Shown: piece after piece, positions 1 to 11,756 of the stretch
How the letters are laid out: each line of letters opens with the position of its first letter
How positions within the stretch are numbered: position 1 is the stretch's first letter
Source: Bimastos eiseni
Lineage: Eukaryota > Annelida > Clitellata > Crassiclitellata > Lumbricidae
Length of the DNA stretch: 64,000 nt
Assembly: GCA_959347315.1 (NCBI GenBank)
Contig: OY365811.1
Span: 27,712,145 to 27,776,144 of the forward strand
Reading direction: 5' to 3'
Made by a program: the position numbers and the translations under genes
The notes under the pieces: model-generated
The model's input: the letters and a program-made list of their open reading frames with translations, nothing else
Told to the model about the DNA's origin: nothing
Databases searched by the model: none

Positions 1-900
1 AAAATGGAATTGGTTCTGTTTATCAGTCTGCTGATATTTCGTCTAATAATCTAAATATTTTAATTATTATTTATTTTTTTATTGGCAACGTATAGCATAG
101 CATTATATAATAATGGTTAGTTGCAGTTTAAAACGAAACCGCGTGATAACAAAGATCATTAGCGACGCCCTCCTTCATTATCCAGGCTTGAGACTGGCAC
201 TGCAAGCAGTGTAGGAGTTACAATCTAATGATCAAATTTATAATATGATGATCAAATTAACAAAATATTTATACAAATTTATAAATTATTTTGTGTTGCT
301 CATTATTAAAGCGTCATAATTTTGTTACTTATTGCTGGACTAATTTCCTGTAATGAATAGTAAGTTACAGGTTTTCCAATCTATCGAGTGTAAAACAACC
401 GTCATTGGTCGGGTTTGGCTATAGCTGCCGCGCTATACGCTTTCCGTCTACACCTAAAAACAATCGTGCGTGTTATACTCCATTTAATTTATTGACAAAA
501 CAATATTTCTACATGCATCAGTAATGCAAATCAGCTTTAATAAAAACACTCATATAATGGACATATCTTGCAAAAGAAGGCCAGACTGGAGTTGGAGAAC
601 AATTTTGATAATGATGACAAAATGAACGCTGAGTGTAAGCGAAATGAAAAATTGTAAATGATGAATTTCAATCTGTTCAAGTTAAACTGTCGAAACAGAA
701 ATATTTGTATACTCTATTCTAATTCATTTTGAAAATTATGTGAAACTTTAAATTAAGCCTTCTTTTTCAGATTAAAAATGCTTAAAAGCAAGATTTAAAA
801 GTATCAACCATAAAATTGCTCAAAATTAAAGAAAAAATTGTTTTAACCACCGAGATAGAGAGAGGCATAATTGAGGAGGGGTTATTTAGATAGAGGAAGG
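1..900. other. AT-rich intergenic, no gene seen
   Basis: Apart from the dispersed repeat at 122-222, nothing recognisable: multiple stops in all frames and no splice-bounded exon with protein-like composition. Confidence 0.6.
122..222 (+). repeat. Dispersed ~100-bp family, copy 1
   Basis: It contains GTGATAACAAAGATCATTAG, GACGCCCTCC, CCAGGCTTGAGACTGGCACT and GTGTAGGAGTT. It shares an ordered set of blocks with copies at 36395, 40318, 45560 and 51083. It is probably the 3' end of a LINE or SINE. Confidence 0.65.
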
Positions 901-955
901 GTTAGAGGGATGGAAAGGGGTTGGGAGAAGACACAGTAGCGAGAGGACGAGATAA

Positions 956-1040
956 AGAGAGAGACAGACAGAGACAGACAGAGATAGACAGAGACAGACA
1001 GAGACAGACAGACAGAGGCAAACAGAGACAGACAGATAGT
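956..1040 (+). repeat. (GACA)n microsatellite
   Basis: AGAGACAGACAGAGACAGAC repeats, in a purine-rich block that extends over 860-1250. Confidence 0.9.
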
Positions 1041-1479
1041 GATGCCTGAGACAGAGCAAGAAGAAGGTGATAGCAATGGAAAGATAGACGTAAAGACAGA
1101 CAGAGACGCATAATGGCAAAATAGAAAGAGGGGACATCAAAGAAAGAGATTTAAAGGAAGAGAAGATGAGTGGTAGAAGGAGGAGGGTATATGGAAGTCC
1201 AGCAGAAGGAAAGGCAGTGAACGAGGAGCAAAGGGAAAGGAAATATAAGAGGAGGCACCGTCTTGGAACTAAATCCTCATGAGTTGTTTCCTATTTTTTT
1301 TCCTGTCAGTTCTCGCTTTGCTTTGCTTTGAACATGGAATGGAATGATGAATGGAAGAAAAATTGGTTGACTACCTGTTGTTTGTGACGGGCGCTATAAA
1401 AATGGTTCAGGTTTAATACGCATCCACTCCATCAGTTCCTTAGGGATCGAAATACGAGAACATAATGCACAACACAGCA

Positions 1480-1780
1480 TTGTCAGCAGCTGCAGCTGCA
1501 TCATCAGCATCTTCATCATCATCATCAGCAGCAGCAACAGCAGCATTGTCATTGCCATTATTTTGTATATTATAATATCATGCCACTTCATCGCATCATC
1601 GTCGTTCTCCTCCTCCTCCGTATCATCATCGTCGTCGTAATCATTGTAATCACCCACGTTTCTATCTTTACCTTCATCCTCTTCCTTTTCCTCCACCTCT
1701 TCCTCCTACTCTTTCTCTTCCTCCACCTCTTCCTCCTCCTCCTCCTCCTACTCCTCACTATCATCGTCCTCACCGTCTAG
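1480..1780 (+). repeat. Trinucleotide (CAT/CTC/CTT) low-complexity tract
   Basis: Imperfect CAG, CAT, CGT, CTC and CTT trinucleotides. Open on both strands with Leu-rich or Arg-rich peptides, not credible as genes. Confidence 0.85.
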
Positions 1781-1789
1781 TTACAACCA

Positions 1790-2468
1790 CCAGCTCCACC
1801 TGCTTCGTCGATATGAATGCGCAGAGTAAATCATCTGCTGTCTTTCACCATGTGATCATTCTCAAGATGAATGCGCCATATAAACGAGCATTTCATTTAT
1901 ATAGTGTAATTACTTTGTCTTCTGGAAATTCGTTGAGTTGTTCCATCCGTAATGTATTCGTTATATATACTTGAATCAAACTGAATACGCAGGATAAGAC
2001 TACATATACGCACACAGTCTCTGGCATCACCGTCCCACCCCTTCTACTCTTACTGCGAGCTTGTCACTTTGAATTAATGAGCTTTATTTTCATTAGTATT
2101 TATATCACTATTATAATTTCTATTTATAACACAATAATAATAACGATTATTATTCTCATAATTTTGTTGCCCGAGGCATAAATGATTCGTCAGGTTCTAT
2201 GAAACTAAACTGAGGTGTGCTAAACAACTATTTAACACGTTTCTCCGACAGCTATCATCAGCTCTGTGCTACCCTTAGACAACATAGCATAAAAATATAT
2301 GGCCATAGCTATTGGAATTCATTGCCAAAGAGTTGACCTACATGTGCTCCCAACTTTTGCATTTGTCTACACGCGAGCTCAAACACTTCCTGTTGAATGT
2401 ATGATTTGGCGAATAATAAAGAATTTTTTAGTTTGACTATAAAATTGGAGTTGTTATAATTACTATCA

Positions 2469-2506
<38 letters not shown>

Positions 2507-4060
2507 TTATGAGGTTATAGTGCACGTATATAAAAAGATATACATATGTATATGTATAACAATAATAAATAATTTATATTATTATTTTTATTATTGCCAT
2601 AACAACTATCAATATGATGATTATGACGATTATGATGATGATGACAACAATAATAATAATTATTAAATATATAATTATAATAATAGTAAAAATAATTATA
2701 TCTTTATCATTGTTGCTTTTGCTTTTACTTTTGTTGTTGCTGTTGCTGTTGTTGTTTTAGTTGTTGGTGGTGGTGGTGATGGTGATGATAATGTTGTTGT
2801 TAGTATAACAGCGTCCCTTCGCTCTCATAGGCCACACAAATTTTCTCTGTTCATTTCGCGACCATTACCCTATTCCCAGTCTCCCATCAACCTCCCAAAA
2901 TCCTCTCACCATTCTCTTCCTACACTCCTCCAACCATCCTCCCATTCCTCCTCCTCCCATTCTCATTCTATCATCCTATCTTCTCATCATTCTCCTATCC
3001 TCCCATCATCCTCCAATCCTCTCGTCATCCTCCCTTTCGTGTCTCCCTATGACACTGTCGTTCGGTTGGTTACGCACGCTGTAACTTTGTTGGATGGGCA
3101 TCTCTTGGGGTTTAACGAAACGCAATTCCTATGACGAACGGTTGGTGACGCTGTCCGTGTAGAACCTAAGGTCATCGTTGTTGACATCGTCCTCTCGTCT
3201 CATCCATGCTTTTATTATTACCCTCTTTTATTTAACTTAGCTTGCGTAAAGTTTGTCCCGAAAAAGAGTTGATAGTCAATTCTTTTTCGAGTATGTTTCC
3301 GTCAACCTACAGAGATGAAATTTTGCACACATTTCAGGCTTGCATGACAGTGCAATGTATCAAATGTTTACGGACATAGCTCAAAAATTGAGAAAAAATA
3401 TTTTAAAAATGCAAAAATTAAATATTGTTTAACCACTCGAACGAGTCCACAAATCACAATAATAATAATCACAAATCTCTTAAGGAAATGGAACGATCGC
3501 GCCATCTACCAGATAAAAGAGGATCCCGAAAAATCTATATGTTTACATATCTTTTTACAACTCAGTTACGCGCTATGTTCCACCGACCGACCGTCTGTCC
3601 TTTCGGCCGTCTGTCTGTCTGTCTGGCTGGCATTTCTCTCATGTACGTGTATTTTACAGTAGATCTATCTGTTGGTTCGACGTTTTTGGTCCATCTCTCT
3701 CGTTACCTTTCCCTCTCTCCCTTCCTCCCTCCATATTACCCTCCTTTCGCTTTTCTCACTTTATTTCTTCCATCTCGCATTTATTTTTCCTTCCATTAGT
3801 GCCTCATTTCCTCATCCTTATCTTCTATTTCTCGTTTAATCATTCATTCCATCGTTCCTTTTTACATCGTTACTTCCCTGCCTTCCTCCTTGCCCCTCCC
3901 CTCCATGCCTACCCCTCTCTCTATTTTCTGCTCTGATTTGCATTGAAAGGATCGTATAAAAGGCGAACAGAGAAATCTAGCAGAAGCAGACCTTAAAAAA
4001 CCGCACCTTGAAGTTTGAAAAACATACGCGAGCAACATCTAACGTGCACATAATATTATG
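1790..4060. other. Intergenic, pyrimidine-rich patches and a small hairpin
   Basis: CCTCCCATTC-type runs at 2860-3040 and 3690-3900. A 14-bp-arm hairpin is at 3259-3289 (CGAAAAAGAGTTGA/TCAATTCTTTTTCG). The 124-codon frame at 3425-3799 is low-complexity Pro/Leu/Ser after residue 60 and is not supported as a gene. Confidence 0.55.
2470..2815 (+). repeat. (AAT)n, (GTT)n and (GGT)n microsatellites
   Basis: A pure ATA repeat at 2470-2506, then AT-rich sequence, then TTG/TTGC and GGTGGTGATGG repeats at 2715-2800. Confidence 0.85.
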
Positions 4061-4099
4061 GTTGCATGCTTATACGTCTGCGTTTGTATAAGCATAACT

Positions 4100-4175
4100 A
4101 AACACACGCACACGCACGCGCACACACGCACACACACGCACACACGCACACACAAGCACACACACACACGCACAC
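4100..4175 (+). repeat. (CA)n microsatellite with CACG variants
   Basis: CACACACGCACACACACGCA repeats. A weaker CACA stretch follows at 4288-4340. Confidence 0.9.
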
Positions 4176-4608
4176 ACCTGCCAGAGGCGGCGATCTCGTT
4201 TCATAGGAGAGGGACACCCAATGAGAGAGGTAGAAAATATGGGGAATACACGTATACTGTGTCCCCTCTCTGTAAAAGGTGGGGGACACACACACATACA
4301 CTCGGACATACGCGCACACTCACGTACACTCACACACATGTACGTGATACGTACTGATAGATTTGCGGATTTTCACAAAGACCACCTGAGCCGGTGGTTC
4401 TTGTGAAAATCTGCATATCCAGAAGATTGCGGTTGAAATCAAGTCTCAGTCGCAGAATACGACGATAAATCGGGTCAACTGAGGCTCTGAACGACAGATG
4501 GCAGTACCACACTGTTCAACGGAAGATAAGGCGTCAAGGGCGTTGACTTACCATACGTCACCTCACCTCTCCCTCTATTTTCCATTTCATCAGTAGCTCA
4601 CTTCAGGC

Positions 4609-5362
4609 ATGTGGTCTCGAGACCGCGGTCTTGATCTCGAGACGGTCTCGAGACCGGAAAACTGCGGTCTCGGTCTCGAATGCATCGGTTTTGGTCTTAG
4701 TCTTGGTCTCGGACCCTCGGTCATTGTCTCGGTCTTAGTCTCGAATGCGTCGGTCTTGGGGTTGGTCTTGAAGGAACGGTCTTGGAATTAGTTTCCGTCT
4801 TAAATTAGCGTTCTTGGGCATTTGTCGTATCATAACAATTTTTTCGATATTTGTCGGTTATTTTTCGACTATTAGAGACACTGGATGTTTGCAACGGAGC
4901 CAGCCATTTCAAAATTTGCTTTCACAAATGTCAAGGTTTTGAAATAATCTAATATTTATGTTGTCGGCCACGTGTAGACACTGTTAACCTACGATTCCGA
5001 GGCTCGTGGTATAAACACAGCATACAAGCGGAACGTTAATCTACTTGTTCAGATGTTTTAAAATATTTACCTATCGTATGCTGTAAGTAATTTATAGTGT
5101 GATATTCTCAGGCCGATGCCAAGGGCCGAACCAGCAAAAGTTCAGAGTGCCCGGTAAAACTGTTTTCTGGACCATTATTAAGGTTCATCAGCAATAAAAT
5201 TAATGTTTTAAGCCTGTTATGCCGTTTTAGCGTCTTAATAAACTGAATTGTTTATAAAAAAAGAGTAACGGTCTTGATCTTGGTCTGGGACCACCGGTGT
5301 CGGTCTTGGTCTTGGTCTCAGACCTCTCGGTCTTGGTCTTGAGTTTTTGGTCTCGTGCCCAA
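4609..5362. repeat. GGTCTC-rich repeat arrays flanking 470 bp
   Basis: Dense GGTCTCGAGACC / GGTCTTGGTCTC motifs occur at 4612-4790 and again at 5267-5362, around an ordinary AT-rich interior. Such short subterminal motifs in both orientations resemble the ends of a hAT-like element, but no duplicated target was found. Confidence 0.5.
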
Positions 5363-5404
5363 CCCACCGGCTCACATACGCGCTTTTTCACTTATTCACT
5401 CATT

Positions 5405-5640
5405 CCCAATACAACACAATACAATTCGGCATTTTTAACGCGCTTTATCACGACAAGTCGTGCTCGAAAGCGCGCACACGTCTCAACGAAGCAACAGCAG
5501 TTGTACTGCAGAGCAATTGAGCGCGAAAGACTTGCTCAGGGTCCCTACACAGTGACTGACGCCTCGGACGAGGGTCGAACCCGCACACTGAGTGTTATGG
5601 GCTCTAATTAATCAGCCACCGTGCCCCATAATTATGCACC
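5405..5640 (-). mobile_element. tRNA-derived SINE, copy 1
   Basis: The reverse complement has a Pol III A-box-like GGGGCACGGTGGCTGATTA and a B box GGGTTCGACCCTCG, then CTGAGCAAGTCTTTCG and CAATTGCTCTGCAGTACAAC. It matches the copy at 18798-19047. Confidence 0.72.
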
Positions 5641-6362
5641 CGCTTATTCACTCATTCAATTATACGCTCACTTATTCACTTACTCACTTACTCACTGAAT
5701 CAATCAATCAATCACATATACATTTACGTTGTATACGCATTTATACAAACGCATGCACAGACAGACAGACACAAACAAACATCCAGATACACCCAACAGA
5801 TGCATGAACACAAATAAGTAGACCAACACAGACACATACTTCGTAGCTGTCATCTCGATCAACTCGTGGATGTGCTTCCGACGCAAATTGCATCTTCCAG
5901 ACGCCAGATGTCGTCAGTTATCATCCGTTCGAAATCAAGACGTTGCGTCGGAGAAACAAGAACTGGGAATAATTGTTCACGTGACTTCGCTCTCGGTTTT
6001 AGAATCGGGCACTGTTTCATTCAAGGAAGTCATTTTCTTGCATGCGAATAAGGCTGTGTTTAACCCCTCTACAGCAAGTATAGTGAGTCAGATATTCAGC
6101 ATATGTTTGATCACCGTTATAAACGAAGGTTTATTAAAAATCACTTTGCTGATTAATTGAGTAATCTTATACTTATGTAATGAGCCAGACTTATAAATTA
6201 ATCAATCAATTAATCAAAGCTCGCCATTCAATGTGATAGCTTTCCTGTAGTCTCGTGATAACGACGATCAGCCGTTCCATTCTGGATGAAGCTATGTAAT
6301 CCAATGACGCATTTCCTAAATGAAAGAAATCTCATTACTTATTAATTAAATAATTTCTGCAA
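5641..6362. other. Intergenic, nothing recognised
   Basis: Contains CACTTATTCACTTACTCACT-type simple repeats at 5645-5710 and two overlapping frames (5866-6160) without family resemblance. Confidence 0.5.
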
Positions 6363-6608
6363 TTAACTCGCAATTAAATAGGTACGTAAGATATCCTGCG
6401 GCTGAGGAGGCACCGAGTGTTGATGCGGTTGGCTATAGGTGATGCTTCTCACTGACTCCTCATGCGACCAATTCTGCGGCAGCAGCTGATCATGCGCTGG
6501 AGATGTGGCGGCGTACATGTGAGAGCCACTGATGTTGGAGCTGTCAATCAATCCCGGCATTGGACATACATGTACAACGTAGATGGCGCTACGTGCTCTG
6601 CTGGGTGC
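6363..6608 (-). CDS. Possible 3'-terminal exon of an unknown gene
   Basis: On the minus strand an acceptor-like CCATATTTTCAG precedes about 80 codons of non-repetitive, varied sequence rich in Ser, His, Pro and Gln (with MYAATSPAHDQLLPQNW and QPHQHSVPPQPQDIL), ending in TAA. The composition resembles a transcription factor's C-terminal region. No upstream exon was found: the next several hundred bases are TATG microsatellite. I cannot name a family. Confidence 0.28.
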   Translation of the reverse strand, partial: APSRARSAIYVVHVCPMPGLIDSSNISGSHMYAATSPAHDQLLPQNWSHEESVRSITYSQPHQHSVPPQPQDILRTYLIAS

Positions 6609-6675
6609 TTCTGAAAATATGGCTACACAAATGCATGTGCTGGCTAGACATAAATAATGCGCATATGCATGTATA

Positions 6676-6816
6676 TGTGTATGAATGTATGTGATTTGAA
6701 TGTATGTATGTATGTATGTATGTATGTACGTACATGCGTATGCATGTGTGTGTATATATGCATGTACGTGCGTACGTGCGTACGTACGTACGTGCGTACG
6801 TACGTATGTATGTATG

Positions 6817-6850
<34 letters not shown>

Positions 6851-7080
6851 TGTATGCATGATTGTATATATGTATATATGCATGCACATATGTATGTATG
6901 TATGTATATATGCATGTATGTATGTACGTATGTATGTATGTATGTATATATGTATGCATGTATGCATGTATGTATGTACGTATGTATGTATGTATGCATG
7001 TATGCATGTGTGTATGTATGTATGTATTTATGTATGTGTGTATGTATGTATCTATGTATGTTTGTATGTATGTATGTATC
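6676..7080 (+). repeat. (TATG)n microsatellite, 5' of the LINE
   Basis: About 400 bp of tandem GTAT/TATG with TACG and TGCA variants. It is open in all frames on both strands (MYVCMYVC and HTYIHTYI peptides), none of which is credible coding sequence. It abuts the truncated LINE directly. Confidence 0.95.
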
Positions 7081-8735
7081 TAAACTGCTCTTTGGAGACA
7101 GGAATTGGTCCTAACCCTTTAAAGGTAGCCAAGGTAACTCCAGTATATAAACTGGGCAACAAAGAGGATGTGACCAACTACAGGCCTATGTCTATCCTAC
7201 CTTATTTTTCCAAATTATTTGAAAAGGTCATCTATACACGTCGATACGACTACATTGATTAAAAAGGTTTGCTTTGCAAGTTCCAGCATGGCTTTCAATC
7301 AGGTCTTTCCACCGTGATGTCATTACTTAATACTCAAGACAATATAACGGCTCCAATGATCGTAATTAATATTCTATAGGCATATTTGTTGATATTGCAG
7401 GGCCTTTGATACCGTAGATCATGAATTACTACTTCTTAAATTGGAAAATCTGGGTATCCGAGGCACGGCCCAAAAGTGGCTTCAAAGCTACCTTGGCAAT
7501 AGATACCAACAGGTGAAGTGCAATAGAGTTATATCTTCATTAAGTCCTATAAGATATGTAGTTCCTCAGGGATCAATTTTGGGACCACTCCTTTTTTATT
7601 ATTCATTAACGACCTGCCAAATAAATGCTTTATCCACCTTTCAAGTTCTCCTATTTGCTGATGACAGTAATATTTTTGCATATCACAAATCTTATGGTAA
7701 ATTATTTCAAATTGTCAACCAGGAACTTGAACATGCATGTCAACGATTAGTTCAAGGCTAACAAATTGTCCTTAAATGCTGCTAAAACTAGCTATATATT
7801 ATTCAGCTCGCATCGGAAACAATTGTCCCAGCTCCAGAAAGTTCTTACTATTAATAATGTTCCTGTGCCAATATAATAATATCAGCCAAATTCCTGGGTA
7901 TATATATATATATATATATATAGATCAACACCCTACATGGAAAGAACACATATAGCATATCTCAGTCAAAATTCCAAAAAATATAGGTATTTTGTCACTA
8001 ATTTCGTACTTACTGCCAATTTATATGCGTTTAACTTTATTTTACACTATGATTAACCCGTATTGAACTTATTGCAACCTCATCTGGGCTTCAAACTATC
8101 TAACAAGATTGAAGAAATTAAATGTCCTCCTAAAAAGAGCCCTCCGTATAATCCCATTAATGCATGAATTTTTCTAAGGTGTTATTTATTATCATATGTC
8201 TTCAGACAAAAAATAGAGATCAAGTGCTAAAAAAAATTTCTTCTTGAACAAAAATGAAAAATAAAAGTGTCCTTAAAAAAGGACGCTATGCGTTACAGGG
8301 CACAGGTAAATTCCACTCTGAAAAAAATTTATTGTGAAAAGTGTGGTGTCCTTAAAAGAGGACGCTATGCATTAATGGGTTATCAATGGGTCACGTTACC
8401 TTATTCCTACTGACCACATCTACAAACAAACACATATTCTAAAAGTTGAGCAGCTATTGATTTTCCAAATCAATGAATTCATGTACAAATATACCTACAA
8501 TCAATTACCTTTGGTATTCGACAGTTACTTCTCACCTCTCTCTGAGGTCAATCCCTATCAGCTACGATACTCCTCAAACTATAGGCCTATCTTTTCGAGA
8601 ACAAACGCTAGAATGTTCTCAATTATTAATATGCTGGCCCGAAAGCATGGAACGTCATTCTGGATGATTCGCGCTCTCTAAATAATCTTAATTTATTTAA
8701 AATAAAATTGCGAAATTATTTGATAGATCAATAAA
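7081..8735 (+). mobile_element. 5'-truncated CR1/Daphne-like LINE, degenerate
   Basis: Reverse-transcriptase fragments appear in order in several frames: TNYRPMSILPYFSKLFEKV (about 7170-7240), then FVDIAG..DTVDH (7385-7420), GIRGTAQKWLQSYL, VPQGSILGPLLF (7560-7600) and FADDSNIFAYH (7655-7690; the usual YADD is FADD). The C-terminal region (8458-8735) reads YNQLPLVFDSYFSPLSE and RYSSNYRPIFSRTNAR, then after a frameshift GPKAWNVILDDSRSLNNL. Stops and frameshifts show it is dead. The 5' part, including the endonuclease, is missing. Confidence 0.85.
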
Positions 8736-8983
8736 TCGTCTCATTGCGCGTGTATATCGTTTTCATCATGATTGTATATAATAGCTAACTAGTTAAGTTT
8801 CGTACTAAGTGCTAATGTATTTTTACACCTAACTGGCTGCAACTATCAATCTATTGTAAGGGTGACCCTGATTACAAGATTTTTTGTCCTTTAAGGGTTT
8901 CTGTTAGTCCCTATTGGCTTCCAGCTTATTGTCATCATTTTGTACTTGTGTTTGTTATTTGGAGACAATAACAACAATTGGTT

Positions 8984-9240
8984 ATGGTATGTATGTATGT
9001 ACGTATGATTGTATGTATGTATGTATGATTGCAAGTATGTATGTATGTATGTACTATGTATTGTATGTATGTATGTCTGTAATATGTATGTATGTATTTT
9101 ATGTATGTGTGCTTATACGCATGCATGTATGTGCATGCATTCATGTATGCATTCATGTATGTATGTAGGTAAGTATGTATGTATGCATGCATGCTTGTAT
9201 GTATATGTGAGTATGTATGCATTTGCCTGTATGTTTGCGT
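8984..9240 (+). repeat. (TATG)n microsatellite, 3' of the LINE
   Basis: About 255 bp of imperfect TATG/CATG repeats. It follows the 3' end of the LINE, so the LINE is bracketed by TATG arrays on both sides. Confidence 0.93.
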
Positions 9241-9404
9241 GAAGACTTTGACATTTGATACTTTTGCACTTCGAGAATAATATTTTGCAGAAATCTCTTC
9301 CGCCGCAATTACTAAACTAAACGTCTCCTCACATCTAACACTTATTTACAATGGCATAAATTCACACTTCAAAGAGTTCGCCAAACTCGATAGTGCACCT
9401 GACG

Positions 9405-10025
9405 CTGGGAAGGACATTCACTCCTGGACATTCATATCCCCCCATTTTTCGTAGGACATTTCCCCCCGGACAAAAGCCCCCTATGTACATGAAAATGAAA
9501 ATTCATTGCTGCTAATTTAATCACTTATCCAAGAAATCAGACATTCTGACTAAGGAAACAGTTTCTATTTCTATTGTTGGATGCATAAATATTGAATACA
9601 GTCAGTTACACGTATTTGCCGTTAAATGCTGTCACTCACAATATTATAACTAAGTAGCTACATTTGGTTAACGAACAGTCAGTGACACGCTTTGTCGTCT
9701 TCCTTAAATGAAGTCACTAACAAATTGGATAGTTACAGTCGGTTAGCAAACAGTCAGTGACATGCGATATCATCTCCCGTTAGAGTGGGGTGAATATCCC
9801 TAGACTCCCTAGAGCTGGGACTCTGTGGTACTTATAACACACAGACTGAATCTTAAGACATCTGATTTGTGTCTATTTATTTATATAATATATATATATA
9901 CTGAATAGGTTTAATATATATTGAATCTTTTTCACATAAAGTTTTGTTCTTATTTTCTGCAGGAGGATGATTGTCCTAGTCTGTGACTGCGATTGTCTGT
10001 GAGGGGTGAATGTCCGGGTGAATTT
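9405..10025. repeat. GGACATTC-repeat-ended segment
   Basis: The left side has GGACATTCACTCCTGGACATT and GGACATTTCCCCCCGGACA (9416-9470). The right side has the inverse, GGGGTGAATGTCCGGGTGAA (10002-10021). It could be a non-autonomous transposon; the exact ends and target duplication could not be placed. Confidence 0.4.
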
Positions 10026-10302
10026 GGTATGGAATGTGATTGGTTAAAATTATCGTCTAGAAGATTTCAGACGAGTCTGAAAAGGCTTTCTATATACCAT
10101 TCGGAAGATAGGCTGACGAAATGATATAGAAAAAGAAAAAGATGAAGCAGTAATAGAAATTTTTTTTCTCTGGAATTGGTTCTACATTATAAGATGCAAA
10201 TTGAAACTATAAATGAACCTTATTGCCGAAAGCTGATTATATGCGTATTTAACAAACTTTTATTCAAGAACACTTGTCTTTTACTGTCTTGCACTGTCTT
10301 TG

Positions 10303-10380
10303 ACCTAGTATCTCGGTCTCGGTCTTGGTACGTTACTGTCTCGGTCTCGTCTTGGTCTCAAAGTTCCAAGTCTCGCATGC
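10303..10380 (+). repeat. GGTCTC-rich repeat, solo
   Basis: TCTCGGTCTCGGTCTTGGTA and CTGTCTCGGTCTCGTCTTGG: the same motif family as at 4609-5362, here as a single cluster. Confidence 0.6.
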
Positions 10381-10654
10381 AAGTCTGATTTTTATCTGGG
10401 CATATGCCCTGGTGTAGCGCCGTCACTGAGTACCATGCGAGCGCCGAAGTCTTGAGACTTGGCAGGCTTAGCTTAATGAATTATAAGTGTAAGGATAATG
10501 GATATAATGAAATTAAATAAACAGTCATGAATTGCTTGAATTTAAAACTGAAAATGTATAAGAATTTCTTTATTCGTGAAATATTTATTTTATTTATTTA
10601 TTTATTTTATTATAACTTAAAATGCCGTTACTTGTCAATCCGTTTTTATTAAAG

Positions 10655-11388
10655 GGAATGTTTTTTCCGGATTTAGCTCAGAATTTGTGCCAAAATAAAA
10701 TTCACATCTTGGCCTCAGTTTTGCTTTGTTGATCTTACTAACCTTTTTCAAAGATTGAATGAGAGTGCAGTTTACAATTTTGACACCTTTTGTTTTCTCT
10801 GCTCAATAACATAAGCAACGTAATTCTCATGGTTGACAATGTAGTCTTTCATCACCGAAGTTATTTGTTGGCATATTAAACAAACTATCTTTTCATTGTT
10901 TTCAATAGCAAAATTGTCATTGGTCCAACTTTCTTTAAACTGCATTCCTTCGTCTTTAGTATAACCTTTTTGCCGACTCCATTTTATTGATAATTATATT
11001 TAATAATATTGACATTACAATGACGTAAAAGAACAAGGTTAAATTTAGGCCTTAAAAGAAGATAATTTTATAGGATAGTAGCGATATATTATTTTTATTT
11101 CAGACAGCATGCTCGCCGCGTGACTTATTAATTGCAACTATAAACATGAAGAGCTGTAATCGCGGCGTGAAAATTTAAGCGCTGTAGGCAAAAGGCACTT
11201 TTGCATTTCTGTAAAATGAGAATGCAATTTTGACCAGATAAACTGCTAAAACGGCAAATTCTGTTAAAATGATTATTAAAATCAAAATTCGTTTGTCAAA
11301 TTGGATATTTTTATTATATTTTTCGAAATTTGACCAGAGGTCGCATTGGGCCTGCCTGAGGCCGCTGGCCACAATTTGGGGACCTCTG
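10655..11388 (-). mobile_element. hAT element 5' portion with BED-type transposase fragment
   Basis: The minus strand opens at 11388 with the hAT-type terminus CAGAGGTCCCCAAATTGTGG. A frame at about 10990-10780 reads GMQFKESWTNDNFAIENN, then KIVCLICQQITSVMKDY and NHENYVAYVIEQRKQKV. This matches the N-terminal zinc-finger region of hAT transposases of the GTF2IRD2/ZBED type (W-N-YF, VCLIC, EQR-K-). It ends at a TAA after KVSKL; no catalytic core was found, so it is 3'-truncated and inactive. Confidence 0.72.
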
Positions 11389-11756
11389 ACTTATAGAATA
11401 GCAGTTTTTTCTGGGCTAACACAGTCCTCCATCTTAGTGTCGTCATGAATGCAATCTACGTAATTGTATGAATGTTGTAGACTGACGTAAATACGAAAGA
11501 CTCTTGGTAGTCAAATAGAAGCGACGCCCTATCCCGCTAGAGGGCGCCACGGTCTTCGGAGATTCTGTCCACGCTTGGAGTAATAGCATCGCGGGTTAAG
11601 CGGATTCCAGTCGAAGCACTTGGAACCAGTCTATAGGTCAGGAGAGGTCAATGGATGTCGTGAATCCCAAGAAAGGACGACGGACGAGAAGGACGAAGGG
11701 ACGCGTTAATAACAGATTCACATTTCTAGGTCACTTCGTGGGCTTCTCGTAATAAA

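Noticed and set aside
3240..3425. Segment with ACCTACAGAGATGAAATTTTGC considered as a known repeat
   Set aside because: It feels familiar as a mobile-element segment, but I could not match ends or coding parts, so it is not called.
6657..7262. Long plus and minus open frames giving MYVC and HTYI repeat peptides
   Set aside because: They are translations of the TATG microsatellite; the last 60 codons of the plus frame run into LINE reverse transcriptase by chance.
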